64,000 nucleotides of DNA from Marinilabilia salmonicolor JCM 21150 (GCF_000259075.1 NZ_AJKI01000002.1:1-64000); one strand, 5' to 3'; counted from the first letter of the stretch, positions 54,149 to 62,290 are shown. Notes: a model not told the origin generated them from the letters alone. Numbers and translations: made by a program.

Positions 54149-56176
54149 ATGAGTACAGACATCGCAAAAAGAGCCGCAGACAACATACGCGTGCTTTCGG
54201 CTGCCATGGTCGAAAAAGCCAAATCAGGACACCCTGGTGGAGCCATGGGTGGCGCAGACTACATCCACATCCTCTTCTCTGAATATATGGAGTTCGATCC
54301 CACAGACAGAGGATGGGCTCTTCGTGACCGTTTCTTTTTGGATCCGGGACACATGTCTCCCATGCTTTACTCTCAACTTGCGTTGACAGGAACCTATACC
54401 ATGGAGGAGTTGGCCAATTTCCGTCAGTGGGGAAGTCCTACTCCCGGACACCCTGAAGTGGATTTCGAACGAGGCGTAGAGAATACATCTGGACCTCTGG
54501 GGCAAGGTCATACCATGGCTGTCGGTGCTGCAATTACAGAACGTTTTCTGGCACAAAAATTCGGCCTCTGGAGTGCTCATAACATTTACACATTTATCTC
54601 TGACGGAGGAATTCAGGAAGAAATTTCACAGGGAGCAGGTCGTCTTGCCGGGTACCTGGGCCTAGGAAACCTGGTAATGTTTTATGACTCCAATGACATT
54701 CAGTTGTCAACAGAAACCAACGCAGTAACTGTTGAGGACACAGCTAAAAAATATGAAGCCTGGGGATGGGTAGTAAAAACCATTGATGGCCATGACCATG
54801 CACAGATTCGCGAGGCTCTCGAAGAGTCTAAGAAGATCACCGATCAGCCTTACCTCATCATTGGTAAAACAGTAATGGGTAAAGGTGCTTTAACAGAAGA
54901 AGGTGAATCTTTCGAACGTAAAGTATCCACTCACGGACAGCCTCTTGGTGCTGCTGGCGCTTCTTTCCGTAAAACCATCGAAAATCTTGGCGGGGATTCG
55001 GAACAGCCATTTTCAATATTCCCCGATGTAGCTGAATACTACAAAAAATGCATGGAAGAAAAAGCTGTTCAGGCCAATCGTAAAAAAGCCGAACAGGAAA
55101 CCTGGGAAAAAGCCAATCCCGAGCTGGCTGAGCAATTCCACCAGTTTTTCTCCAAAGAAGCTCCCAAAGTGGATTATGCATCTATTGAACAAAAAGCAGA
55201 TGCAGCTTCACGCGGATCTTCAGGAACAGTATTGGCGCACTTTGCCGATCATGTGGAAAACATGATTGTCATGTCTGCCGACCTCAGCAATTCTGACAAG
55301 ACAGACGGATTCCTGAAAAAGACCCAACCAATGGTGAAAGGTGATTATTCAGGTCAATTTGTACACACCGGCGTTTCTGAGTTAACAATGGGAGCACTTG
55401 CCAATGGCATGGCTCTTCATGGTGGAGTAATCCCTGTTTGTGGAACATTCTTTGTATTTTCCGACTACATGAAGCCTGCGGTTCGGTTGGCCGCTCTCAT
55501 GCAGCTGCCCGTTAAATACGTTTGGACACATGACGCATTCCGTGTTGGTGAAGACGGCCCTACACACCAGCCTGTAGAACAAGAGGCTCAGATCAGACTG
55601 TTGGAAAAACTGAAAAACCACCACGGACAAAACAGTATGTTGGTCATGCGTCCTGCGGATGCCAACGAATCAACTGTTGCATGGCAAATGGCAATGGAGA
55701 ATACCAACTCTCCTTCAGCACTGATTTTATCACGCCAAAACATCCCCAACTTGCCGGGAAGTTCTTATGAAACAGCCTTGAAAGCCAAAAAAGGTGCTTA
55801 TATCGTAGAAAAAGATCAGGGTAAACTGGATCTGGTCATGGTTGGAAACGGATCTGAAGTTTCTACCATGGTGGAAGGTGCTGCCATGCTGCGCAAAGAA
55901 AAAGGCCTCAAAATTCAGGTGGTATCTGCCATCTCCGAAGGCCTCTTCCGCAACCAGTCGGCTGATTACCAAGAGGAAGTTCTTCCTGCCGATGTTCCCC
56001 GTTATGGACTAACTGCCGGATTGCCTGTAACCATTGAAGGATTGACAGGAGCCAACGGACTGGCCAACGGCTTGGATCATTTCGGATATTCAGCTCCTTA
56101 CAAAGTGCTGGATGAAGAGTTCGGATTCACCGGAAAGGCAGTTTACGAAGCTGTTTGCAACTTCCTGAAACTGTAA
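54149..56176 (+). CDS. tkt: Transketolase
   Basis: This 675-residue single-chain transketolase contains SGHPGGAMGGADYIHILF (TPP/substrate histidine), GHPE, ENTSGPLGQGHTMAVGAA and the TPP/Mg loop SDGGIQEEISQGAGRLAGYLGLGNLVMFYDSND. The second half has the pyrimidine-domain glutamate region (FVHTGVSELTMGALANGMALHGG) and the phosphate-binding DSFRVGEDGPTHQP-like motif (here DAFRVGEDGPTHQP). It moves two-carbon units between pentose and triose/tetrose phosphates. It pairs functionally with gnd nearby. Confidence 0.95.
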   Translation: MSTDIAKRAADNIRVLSAAMVEKAKSGHPGGAMGGADYIHILFSEYMEFDPTDRGWALRDRFFLDPGHMSPMLYSQLALTGTYTMEELANFRQWGSPTPGHPEVDFERGVENTSGPLGQGHTMAVGAAITERFLAQKFGLWSAHNIYTFISDGGIQEEISQGAGRLAGYLGLGNLVMFYDSNDIQLSTETNAVTVEDTAKKYEAWGWVVKTIDGHDHAQIREALEESKKITDQPYLIIGKTVMGKGALTEEGESFERKVSTHGQPLGAAGASFRKTIENLGGDSEQPFSIFPDVAEYYKKCMEEKAVQANRKKAEQETWEKANPELAEQFHQFFSKEAPKVDYASIEQKADAASRGSSGTVLAHFADHVENMIVMSADLSNSDKTDGFLKKTQPMVKGDYSGQFVHTGVSELTMGALANGMALHGGVIPVCGTFFVFSDYMKPAVRLAALMQLPVKYVWTHDAFRVGEDGPTHQPVEQEAQIRLLEKLKNHHGQNSMLVMRPADANESTVAWQMAMENTNSPSALILSRQNIPNLPGSSYETALKAKKGAYIVEKDQGKLDLVMVGNGSEVSTMVEGAAMLRKEKGLKIQVVSAISEGLFRNQSADYQEEVLPADVPRYGLTAGLPVTIEGLTGANGLANGLDHFGYSAPYKVLDEEFGFTGKAVYEAVCNFLKL

Positions 56177-56200
56177 TTTTTTCTGATCTATATAAATAAC

Positions 56201-56232
56201 AAGGCCTCCTCAATTCATTTTGGGGAGGTCTT
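56201..56232 (+). terminator. tkt terminator
   Basis: An 11-bp stem with two G-T pairs (56201-56211 with 56222-56232) and a T-rich continuation (TTATTTATTTC). Confidence 0.65.
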
Positions 56233-56312
56233 ATTTATTTCTTCACTGTTCTTTTCAAAATTATTAAAAACTCAAAAGGCCACAGACCCGGCAAAATTTG
56301 TAAATTTACCTC

Positions 56313-56843
56313 ATGATAGAAAAATCAGAATTCACATACATCGGCAAACTTGCCAAGCCCCATGGTGTTTCAGGAGAAACTGCCATCAGACTGACTTCCG
56401 AAGTTGCTGAATCGGAGCTTGACCCCACATTTATCTTTGTGGACATTGATAAAGGGCTCGTTCCGTTTCGCGTCAATGAATTTCGCTACAAGGGAGGAGA
56501 TGTGTTACTGGTTAAATTGCCTTTGCTGGAGACCGAAAAAGATATCAGAAAACTTATGGACAATGACATCTATATTTCACCGCACGAAATATCGGGCCCG
56601 TCTGTCGGCACCAATAACATTAATGCTTTTAACGGATTTAAGGCCATCGATATTAACGAAGGCGAACTGGGAATAATTGAGAGCATCCAGGATATCTCCG
56701 GCAATCCCCTGTTTATTATCAATGGCAAAAAAGGAGAGCTATTGATTCCTGTCGCGGAAGAATTTATTGTTAATGTTGATGAGGAGAATAAAACGATTGA
56801 ATTAAATATTCCGGAGGGACTATTGGATTTAAATGAGGAATAA
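56313..56843 (+). CDS. rimM: Ribosome maturation factor RimM
   Basis: This 176-residue protein has the N-terminal RimM barrel (YIGKLAKPHGVSGETAIRL) and a C-terminal PRC-barrel (about 95-170; FKAIDINEGELGIIESIQDISGNPLFII). It assists 30S assembly near helix 31-33b. In many bacteria it sits next to rpsP, but here the two are 25 kb apart. Confidence 0.93.
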   Translation: MIEKSEFTYIGKLAKPHGVSGETAIRLTSEVAESELDPTFIFVDIDKGLVPFRVNEFRYKGGDVLLVKLPLLETEKDIRKLMDNDIYISPHEISGPSVGTNNINAFNGFKAIDINEGELGIIESIQDISGNPLFIINGKKGELLIPVAEEFIVNVDEENKTIELNIPEGLLDLNEE

Positions 56844-56906
56844 TTCTGGGAATTACTCGATTTTTTTATCTTTAAAAAACCATAATAATTACTAACCCTT
56901 TAAGTT

Positions 56907-57176
56907 ATGGAAAACCACCAAATACAAAACTGTTAGAAATTTCTTTCAGCAGGGGAAATTCTTTAATGATCTGGAATCCTCAACACATCCTGAAAGGAAG
57001 TAGTTATTTTAAAATTGTCAATTGTGCCAAAATTGAATGGAGATACACTGAAATTCCAGGAAGGAAGGTCGTTTCAGCTGTTTTTGAACTTCAAAAAAGA
57101 GGTAGCCACTCAACCAAATATCCCCATTAGAAAGGATAGCTTCCAACTTGGTGAGCCCGCAGCAGTATTGATATAA
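56907..57176 (+). pseudogene. Possible decayed gene remnant between rimM and the thioesterase gene
   Basis: Two open frames on the plus strand look weakly protein-like but are out of phase. One ends at a TAG near 57001 (KTVRNFFQQGKFFNDLESS). The next continues as LKLSIVPKLNGDTLKFQEG... and ends with GEPAAVLI at 57176. No start codon serves the second part. A separate 54-codon frame (56966-57130) overlaps. Either a frameshifted remnant or chance. Confidence 0.25.
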
Positions 57177-57189
57177 ACCAAAGGAGAAC

Positions 57190-57633
57190 TTATTTCTCAA
57201 AACCATTAATTGCCTCTCTCCATTCATCAGGTAACACAAAAGAGGTGCCCGTACTTCGCTGAAAACCGGCCATTACAGACTCACAAACAGAGAGTGGCTC
57301 TTCTGCACCTTGTTCTATAACCCACTGAGTCATCTTTAAACTTTTATTTCCCAGTGACACCACCCGGGTAAGCACTTCAATAGGTTGCCCCAACAAAATC
57401 TGTCCAATAAAATCGATTTTTGTATTCACCACCACCAGCTGATTGTCTCTTTGCGAATCTCCAGGAAGCCACCCCAACACATCGCGCATATAATACATTC
57501 GGCCGATATCGTAGTAATCGTTATAAACACCATTGTTCACATGTCCGAAGCCATCCACATCGCTGAAACGCATCTGCACAGGGACACTATGTTTAAAATC
57601 TTCCCGCTTCATTTGATTCTCTTTAATTTCCAT
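57190..57633 (-). CDS. Acyl-CoA thioesterase, 4-hydroxybenzoyl-CoA thioesterase/YbgC type
   Basis: This 147-residue single hotdog-fold protein has the family motif MRFSDVDGFGHVNNGVYNDYYDIGR, in which the aspartate and HVNN are the usual active-site positions. Start is uncertain: ATG at 57633, or the internal methionine eight residues in. The physiological acyl-CoA is unknown. It lies 34 bp downstream of the YrdC-family gene and may be co-transcribed. Confidence 0.85.
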   Translation of the reverse strand: MEIKENQMKREDFKHSVPVQMRFSDVDGFGHVNNGVYNDYYDIGRMYYMRDVLGWLPGDSQRDNQLVVVNTKIDFIGQILLGQPIEVLTRVVSLGNKSLKMTQWVIEQGAEEPLSVCESVMAGFQRSTGTSFVLPDEWREAINGFEK

Positions 57634-57667
57634 ATAATTTTCAAAGAGGTTAGAATTGTTGATCCGC

Positions 57668-58237
57668 TTATTCCCGAATTACCTCAACCTGACCATCTAC
57701 ACCAAGCCTAATAATACCGGCTGCCGCCGGGATTGACAGTTCCTCCTGACGATACTTCACAATAAAATCCACCTCTTCCAAAATTCCGGTTTCCACATCT
57801 CCAAAGTTTTGGGGAGACGGTTTCCCTGACATTGCTGCCGGAATGTAAACAACCGGCTTCCGAAATCTTTGACACAGCGATCGTGAAAAATCTTCTCCGG
57901 AGACACGAATACCAATTTCCCCATCTGCCGAAAGAAGATTCTCTGCAATGTTCTTCCCTCCAGAATATATAATTGTAAGAGGCTTCTCTGCCAGCTCTAT
58001 CAAATCATATGCAATTTCAGGAATCTCCTGAACATAGGAATTCAAACGGACTTCCGAATCCACAAGAACAACCACCTCGTCTGAATTACTTCGTTTCGTC
58101 AGATCAAAAACTCTTTTAACAGCATCCGCATTCGTGGGATCACACCCTATCCCCCAGAAAGTATCCGTAGGGTAAATAATAAGCCCTCCATTTTGAAGCA
58201 CTTCAACTGCCTCCTTAATATCATTTTGGTAATTCAT
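57668..58237 (-). CDS. Sua5/YciO/YrdC-family protein (TsaC-like) with atypical signature residues
   Basis: This 189-residue single-domain protein has the YrdC fold: GGLIIYPTDTFWGIGCD (17-33), EIGIRV and RFRKPVV. YrdC/TsaC makes threonylcarbamoyl-AMP for t6A tRNA modification. Three normally conserved spots are changed. The KxR position reads TKR (47-49), the STSAN-SG stretch is YIPAAMSG (131-138), and the final PSxII is PAAAGII. Activity is therefore doubtful, and a second TsaC elsewhere would be expected. The start codon lies at the edge of dispersed repeat copy 2. Confidence 0.8.
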   Translation of the reverse strand: MNYQNDIKEAVEVLQNGGLIIYPTDTFWGIGCDPTNADAVKRVFDLTKRSNSDEVVVLVDSEVRLNSYVQEIPEIAYDLIELAEKPLTIIYSGGKNIAENLLSADGEIGIRVSGEDFSRSLCQRFRKPVVYIPAAMSGKPSPQNFGDVETGILEEVDFIVKYRQEELSIPAAAGIIRLGVDGQVEVIRE

Positions 58238-58390
58238 CCGCTTAAAACTTTATAATTATCTGATAAAAAGCTAATTAAAAATTCAAGAACGAAGGGAACC
58301 GCTGCACTCTCAAATAATATTTTTTAAACATATTCTTATGTGATATTAATGCTTAAAAAATATCATGCTCGTTTCATCCGCATAAAATTT
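58233..58390 (-). repeat. Dispersed AT-hairpin repeat, copy 2
   Basis: It matches copy 1 (9166-9310), with a core of 58260-58377. The hairpin is ATATTTTTTAAACAT (about 58317-58331) with ATGCTTAAAAAATAT (about 58349-58363), 14 of 15 paired. Near-identical edges TTCATCCGCTTAAAACTT (58233-58250) and TTCATCCGCATAAAATTT (58373-58390) flank it as direct repeats about 140 bp apart. The left edge includes the start codon of the YrdC-family gene. The rest of the gap to 58551 holds nothing recognised. Confidence 0.65.
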
Positions 58391-58551
58391 GTCTATTAAG
58401 GTCGGACAGAATTCGCATGCAAGAACTTATACTTATTCTTTTGGGGCAATAGTTGCCATCCTCGTTTCATATCAACTTTTTATCTCCCGCAAATATAATG
58501 CTTTTTTAAGGGTAACTATCTCAACTGTCCTTATCCAATGGTAGATCAACA

Positions 58552-58578
58552 AAAAGCCGGACAAAGTGCCCGGCTTTT
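58552..58578. terminator. Terminator downstream of dapD
   Basis: AAAAGCCGG (58552-58560) pairs perfectly with CCGGCTTTT (58570-58578); on the minus strand it is followed by TTTTTG. It lies 44 bp after the dapD stop. Confidence 0.8.
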
Positions 58579-58621
58579 AGAATTATTCCTTAATGTTCGT
58601 TACGTTTTTGAGAACGCCGGA

Positions 58622-59440
58622 TTACACCGCCACCCCAAAGTCACGCAGTGCATTATTCAAAGAAGTCTTTTTATCAGTCGATTCCTTACGCTGCCCTATA
58701 ATCAATGCCGCAGGAACCTGATATTCTCCGGCCGGAAATTTCTTGGTATAACTACCCGGGATGACCACTGAACGAGGTGGCACATAACTCTTATATTCTT
58801 TGGGCTCCGGGCCACTCACATCAATAATTTTGGTCGAGGCGGTCAGCACCACATTTGCTCCAAGCACAGCTTCTGCTCCTACTCTGCAACCTTCCACCAC
58901 GATGCAGCGAGAGCCGATAAAAGCATTGTCTTCAATAATTACCGGGGATGCCTGAACAGGTTCCAGCACACCGCCAATACCAACACCGCCACTCAAATGT
59001 ACATTTTTCCCAATTTGGGCACAGCTACCAACGGTGGCCCAAGTATCAATCATAGTCCCGGAATCCACATAAGCCCCGATATTCAGGTACGAAGGCATCA
59101 TTACAGCACCTCGTCCGATAAAAGCACCATAACGCGCCACTGCATGCGGAACCACCCTGACACCCAACTCCTTATAATTTCTTTTCAACGCCATCTTATC
59201 ATGAAACTCAAAAGGCCCCAGTTCAATGGTTTCCATTTCCTGCATTGGGAAATACAAGATCACTGCTTTTTTCACCCAGTCATTCACCTGCCAGTCATCC
59301 CCAACCGGCTCGGCAACTCTCAGTTCACCCACATCCAGGCTTAAAATTACCTGTCGGATTGCATTCTTCGTTTCATCTTTTTCAAGCAATGCACGGTCGT
59401 CCCATGCTTTCTCAACAATTTCTTTTAAAGTTGCAGTCAT
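58622..59440 (-). CDS. dapD: 2,3,4,5-tetrahydropyridine-2,6-dicarboxylate N-succinyltransferase
   Basis: This 272-residue enzyme has an N-terminal helical domain followed by left-handed beta-helix hexapeptide repeats (RGAVMMPSYLNIGAYVDSGTMIDTWATVGSCAQIGKNVHLSGGVGIGGVLEP). The C-terminal PPRSVVIPGSYTKKFPAG is also typical. It succinylates tetrahydrodipicolinate in the succinylase branch of lysine/diaminopimelate synthesis. A ddh gene lies 467 bp upstream on the same strand, an alternative one-step branch. Confidence 0.95.
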   Translation of the reverse strand: MTATLKEIVEKAWDDRALLEKDETKNAIRQVILSLDVGELRVAEPVGDDWQVNDWVKKAVILYFPMQEMETIELGPFEFHDKMALKRNYKELGVRVVPHAVARYGAFIGRGAVMMPSYLNIGAYVDSGTMIDTWATVGSCAQIGKNVHLSGGVGIGGVLEPVQASPVIIEDNAFIGSRCIVVEGCRVGAEAVLGANVVLTASTKIIDVSGPEPKEYKSYVPPRSVVIPGSYTKKFPAGEYQVPAALIIGQRKESTDKKTSLNNALRDFGVAV

Positions 59441-59842
59441 AAATTCAAGGTTTTAATTGAATTGTATATTGTCTTTCCTTATTTCAAATAGATACTGCTG
59501 GAATAGTCAGCAGCACTTTTTTATGTTTCACCATAATAATCCGTACCTCAAAAGTCTATTATGATGTTACCAAAGACAAAAATGGCTTAAGCCATTTCTT
59601 GTCTTTTGGGATCCACGAATTTGTGGACAAAAAATAATTGCGTAGCAATTAGACATATATAACCTCATTTTTTTCATTCGCCTAATAATTACTTCAACTT
59701 CTCTTCAAAAAAAGTTCATCTTATCTTCAACATTTCACAATAAGACACAACACTTCCATCATCAGTTAATCCTGAGGCAAATACAAATTCAGTCTTATGA
59801 ATAGAGGTTTTGATTTCTAAATTTACGGGGAGGAAGGGAAAA
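59441..59842. other. Intergenic region with a three-hairpin cluster
   Basis: Three adjacent inverted repeats are visible. The first is AAAGACAA (59572-59579) / TTGTCTTT (59599-59606) enclosing AATGGC-TTAA-GCCATT. The second is CCAC/GTGG at 59613-59626 around GAATTT. The third is a perfect AATTGC-GTA-GCAATT at 59636-59650. No T-runs of terminator type follow. The rest is AT-rich with no gene. Confidence 0.5.
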
Positions 59843-59876
59843 AAGACAAGTATTTTAGAATAAAAACACTTGTCTT
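59843..59876 (-). terminator. ddh terminator
   Basis: AAGACAAGT (59843-59851) pairs with ACTTGTCTT (59868-59876); the minus strand continues into TTTTTT. It lies 31 bp past the ddh stop. Confidence 0.8.
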
Positions 59877-59907
59877 CTATATTCTTTTTAAATCCAGGTG
59901 GTCACAT

Positions 59908-60807
59908 TTACACAAGGCGTTTTAGCAAATCTTCCTTATCTCCTGAAAGGTAATCAATAGGAGCAATCTCAGGCATAGTATAAGACCCGGGCTGCTGTTT
60001 CAACACAGCGCGTGCACATGAAACAAGAATCTGAGAGGTTAGCGCCGGATTGTTAATCTTCATCTTAAACTCAAACAACTGATTTTGGGTTTGTCCGGAA
60101 ACACCTTTGTGTTCCAGTAAAACACCATGTCCCATATCTTTCAGTTCATCCACACTGGGAACTGCAATGACATGCGTTTCGTCCTTACTGAAATAACTGT
60201 CCGATTTTATATCTTTGGTAACCTTTTCAATGCTCGCACCATCTTCAAGTTCAACATATACCATACGTCTGTGAATACTTGTTCCCACCGGAATGGTCAT
60301 TGAAAGAGCATCTTTAACACCATCTTTTCCTTTAGCTGCAACAGAGTGGCCCATACTCATTCCCGGGCCAAAATTGGTGTAAGTAAGACCTTTGGGGGCC
60401 ATAGCTTTCAAAAGCGTCCTAACCACAGAGTCACTTCCCGGGTCCCAACCGGCAGAAATAATTGCTTTTGAATTATGTTTTTTCCCGGTTTCATCAAGCA
60501 TTCTGCGCAACTTCAACATCTCTTCTCCGTGAATATCAAAACTATCAACCGTACAGATGCCTTTCTCCATAATAGCTTTGGCCGTCTCGGGAATACTTCT
60601 GGTAGGAGAGCAGAGAATGGCAACGTCCACCTTACCCAACTCAGAGATGTCGGTAACAACCTTAACATCGGCCAACTCAGGGGGATTATTACCTGTGGAA
60701 CGACGTACCACACCGGCAAGTTCCATGTCAGGTGATGCATTTACTGCCTCTACTGCAAATTTTCCAATATTTCCGTAACTAACTACTGCTACTTGAATCT
60801 TACTCAT
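59908..60807 (-). CDS. ddh: meso-diaminopimelate D-dehydrogenase
   Basis: This 299-residue enzyme has an N-terminal NADP-binding start (IQVAVVSYGNIGKFAVEAV), DSFDIHGEE, SAGWDPGSDSVVRTLL and FGPGMSMGHSVAAK, all matching the Ddh family. It converts L-tetrahydrodipicolinate and ammonia to meso-diaminopimelate in one step, bypassing DapD/ArgD/DapE/DapF. It has its own promoter and terminator. Confidence 0.95.
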   Translation of the reverse strand: MSKIQVAVVSYGNIGKFAVEAVNASPDMELAGVVRRSTGNNPPELADVKVVTDISELGKVDVAILCSPTRSIPETAKAIMEKGICTVDSFDIHGEEMLKLRRMLDETGKKHNSKAIISAGWDPGSDSVVRTLLKAMAPKGLTYTNFGPGMSMGHSVAAKGKDGVKDALSMTIPVGTSIHRRMVYVELEDGASIEKVTKDIKSDSYFSKDETHVIAVPSVDELKDMGHGVLLEHKGVSGQTQNQLFEFKMKINNPALTSQILVSCARAVLKQQPGSYTMPEIAPIDYLSGDKEDLLKRLV

Positions 60808-60841
60808 ACTGTTTAATTTTGATTTATATTATTTCAAAGCA

Positions 60842-60873
60842 CAAATATACAAATTGTTAGTGAGGATTTCAAA
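60842..60873 (-). promoter_or_regulatory. Consensus promoter of ddh
   Basis: On the minus strand TTTG (complement of 60870-60873), a 20-bp spacer and TATATTTG (complement of 60842-60849) match the Bacteroidota promoter. The start codon is 35 bp downstream. Confidence 0.6.
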
Positions 60874-61023
60874 TTAATATCCAAGGGCGAGTTTGACTTA
60901 CATTTTGATTGGATTTTACTGATTTTTGTTGGTTTTTTATTTTATCCTTGCATTTTCATCCCCAAAATATCAGCTGGCACATTTTTTGAAACAATCCAGC
61001 CAGCCAGATAAACTCCCAGATTT

Positions 61024-61755
61024 ATGAAAATAATCATTCTGATGATTACCGGATGCTGTCTTCTTTTTGCTCAAACACTACAAGCACAAGACAAAAATAA
61101 AATCACTGCATCAGGCACCCTTTATAACAAAGAAAACCAGAAACCTCTCGGATATGTACAATTGGTAAGTTACAACACCTACCTCTCCTACACTTCCGAC
61201 TCCAATGGTCAGTTTAGAATCTCATTGCCGGCTGACGACTCCATAAGAATTGTATCAATGGGCTTTGATCCCAGGACCATTAAAGCAACCGACTTTCGTA
61301 ACAGCAATATAAACGACAGTATATTCCTGTCACCTGCAAGTTATATGCTTAATGAAGTAATTGTAAGAGCAGAGGAACGCGAGATGCGCCTCAACCTACC
61401 GGGAAACTTTGGAATTAATGTGGACCCGGATGCTGAACCGGACAAATCAATTCCGTCTCCATCCATAGGCATGGTCATGAGCCCCCTGAGCCTGGCACAC
61501 TCCCTTTTCAGCAAAGAAGCCAAAAGTCAAAGGAAAACACGAAAGGTCATCAACAGTATGAATCAAAAATCCGCATGGGAAGAGGTGATATCCTCAGGGA
61601 TGCTTAATGACTGGATTGAAATTAAAGACCAGGAAATGGAACCATTTATAATCTTCTGTAATCAACGATTGAAAATGTCAAAACAAGACAATCTGCTCAC
61701 GATCCGCAATAAGATTTTAAGACTCTGGGAAGAATACAAACAAACCAAACAGTAA
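61024..61755 (+). CDS. Secreted protein with carboxypeptidase-regulatory-like domain
   Basis: This 243-residue protein has a signal peptide (LLFAQTLQAQ, cleavage near 22) and one carboxypeptidase-D regulatory-like domain (about 28-115). That domain carries GTLYNKENQKPLGYVQLVS, DSNGQFRISLP and a terminal LNEVIVRA, resembling the N-terminal region of SusC-type transporters. The remaining 120 residues are helical and charged and not recognised. No TonB plug or barrel follows. Probably periplasmic; function unknown. A weak promoter match (TATCCTTG, 60943-60950) precedes it. Confidence 0.75.
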   Translation: MKIIILMITGCCLLFAQTLQAQDKNKITASGTLYNKENQKPLGYVQLVSYNTYLSYTSDSNGQFRISLPADDSIRIVSMGFDPRTIKATDFRNSNINDSIFLSPASYMLNEVIVRAEEREMRLNLPGNFGINVDPDAEPDKSIPSPSIGMVMSPLSLAHSLFSKEAKSQRKTRKVINSMNQKSAWEEVISSGMLNDWIEIKDQEMEPFIIFCNQRLKMSKQDNLLTIRNKILRLWEEYKQTKQ

Positions 61756-62062
61756 ACAATACATCCATCTATAGTGTTATATAACACACCCAAGATTGAA
61801 TATTTATTTATTTCCGGAGAATAATAATCCATTGATCATAATACAAAAAAGGAGGAAACCACCTTGTTCAATTTCTTCACACCCACAAAAAAGCACCTCA
61901 GACACAACACAAACAAATACTTACAACAAAACAAACATTACAACAATAAGACAAAACAAAAAATGTTCAAATTTTTCATGGTCAAAAACTACGATTTCAT
62001 CAGCCTCACAGGGCAATTTCTCACTAAATTGCAAGAAAAATTCATTTTTTTGTTACAAAATG
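61756..62062. other. Non-coding stretch before the ilv leader
   Basis: About 300 bp of strongly A-rich sequence. Short open frames at 61796-62107 and 61864-62067 are low-complexity Asn/Thr/Lys strings and not convincing. Confidence 0.45.
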
Positions 62063-62093
62063 CTTGATGGTATTGTCAAAATATATACATTTG
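62063..62093 (+). promoter_or_regulatory. Promoter of the ilvD leader
   Basis: CTTG (62063-62066), a 19-bp spacer and an exact -7 box TACATTTG (62086-62093) fit the Bacteroidota promoter. The predicted start near 62100 lies just before the leader peptide ORF at 62123. Confidence 0.6.
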
Positions 62094-62122
62094 CAAAGAA
62101 CAAATGAATTTGAACTTTGGAT

Positions 62123-62203
62123 ATGAACCTTTTTCTATCACTCATTCTCGTCAATATTATTATTCTCGTGGGACAACCAGGCAGAAGTGAGAATGGTGTA
62201 TAG
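62123..62203 (+). CDS. ilv leader peptide (branched-chain amino-acid attenuation)
   Basis: A 26-codon ORF starting MNLFLSLILVNIIILVG. Residues 7-16 contain nine Leu/Ile/Val out of ten, and the peptide has twelve in all. It sits between the promoter and a terminator, directly ahead of ilvD, an enzyme of Ile/Val/Leu synthesis. Its last codons overlap the 5-prime strand of the antiterminator (62181-62192). Ribosome stalling at the Ile/Leu/Val run would leave that strand free, while reaching the stop would cover it. It is too short to be found by standard gene callers. Confidence 0.85.
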   Translation: MNLFLSLILVNIIILVGQPGRSENGV

Positions 62204-62244
62204 CTAAATAAAGCAACCGATTTTTAAACCCCTCTCACTTCTGC
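62181..62244 (+). promoter_or_regulatory. Antiterminator pairing of the ilv attenuator
   Basis: GCAGAAGTGAGA (62181-62192) is the perfect 12-nt complement of TCTCACTTCTGC (62233-62244). The second segment also forms the ascending arm and loop of the terminator, so the two structures exclude each other. Confidence 0.85.
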
Positions 62245-62259
62245 GTGAGAGGGGTTTTT
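62226..62259 (+). terminator. Attenuator terminator upstream of ilvD
   Basis: A perfect 13-bp stem (62226-62238 with 62245-62257), loop TTCTGC and a T-run to 62259. It lies 31 bp before the ilvD start and after the leader peptide, so it must be read through for ilvD expression. Confidence 0.9.
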
Positions 62260-62290
62260 AATTTATACAGAAGATTACAGTTTAATTATT

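Noticed and set aside
61796-62107. Plus-strand frames rich in Asn, Thr and Lys before the ilv leader
   Set aside because: Composition follows the A-rich DNA; no start signal and no conserved motif.
62104-62190. Alternative leader ORF starting MNLNFGYEP, in another frame
   Set aside because: It contains few Leu/Ile/Val (a short Tyr run instead) and ends within the antiterminator segment; the frame starting at 62123 fits the ilvD context far better.
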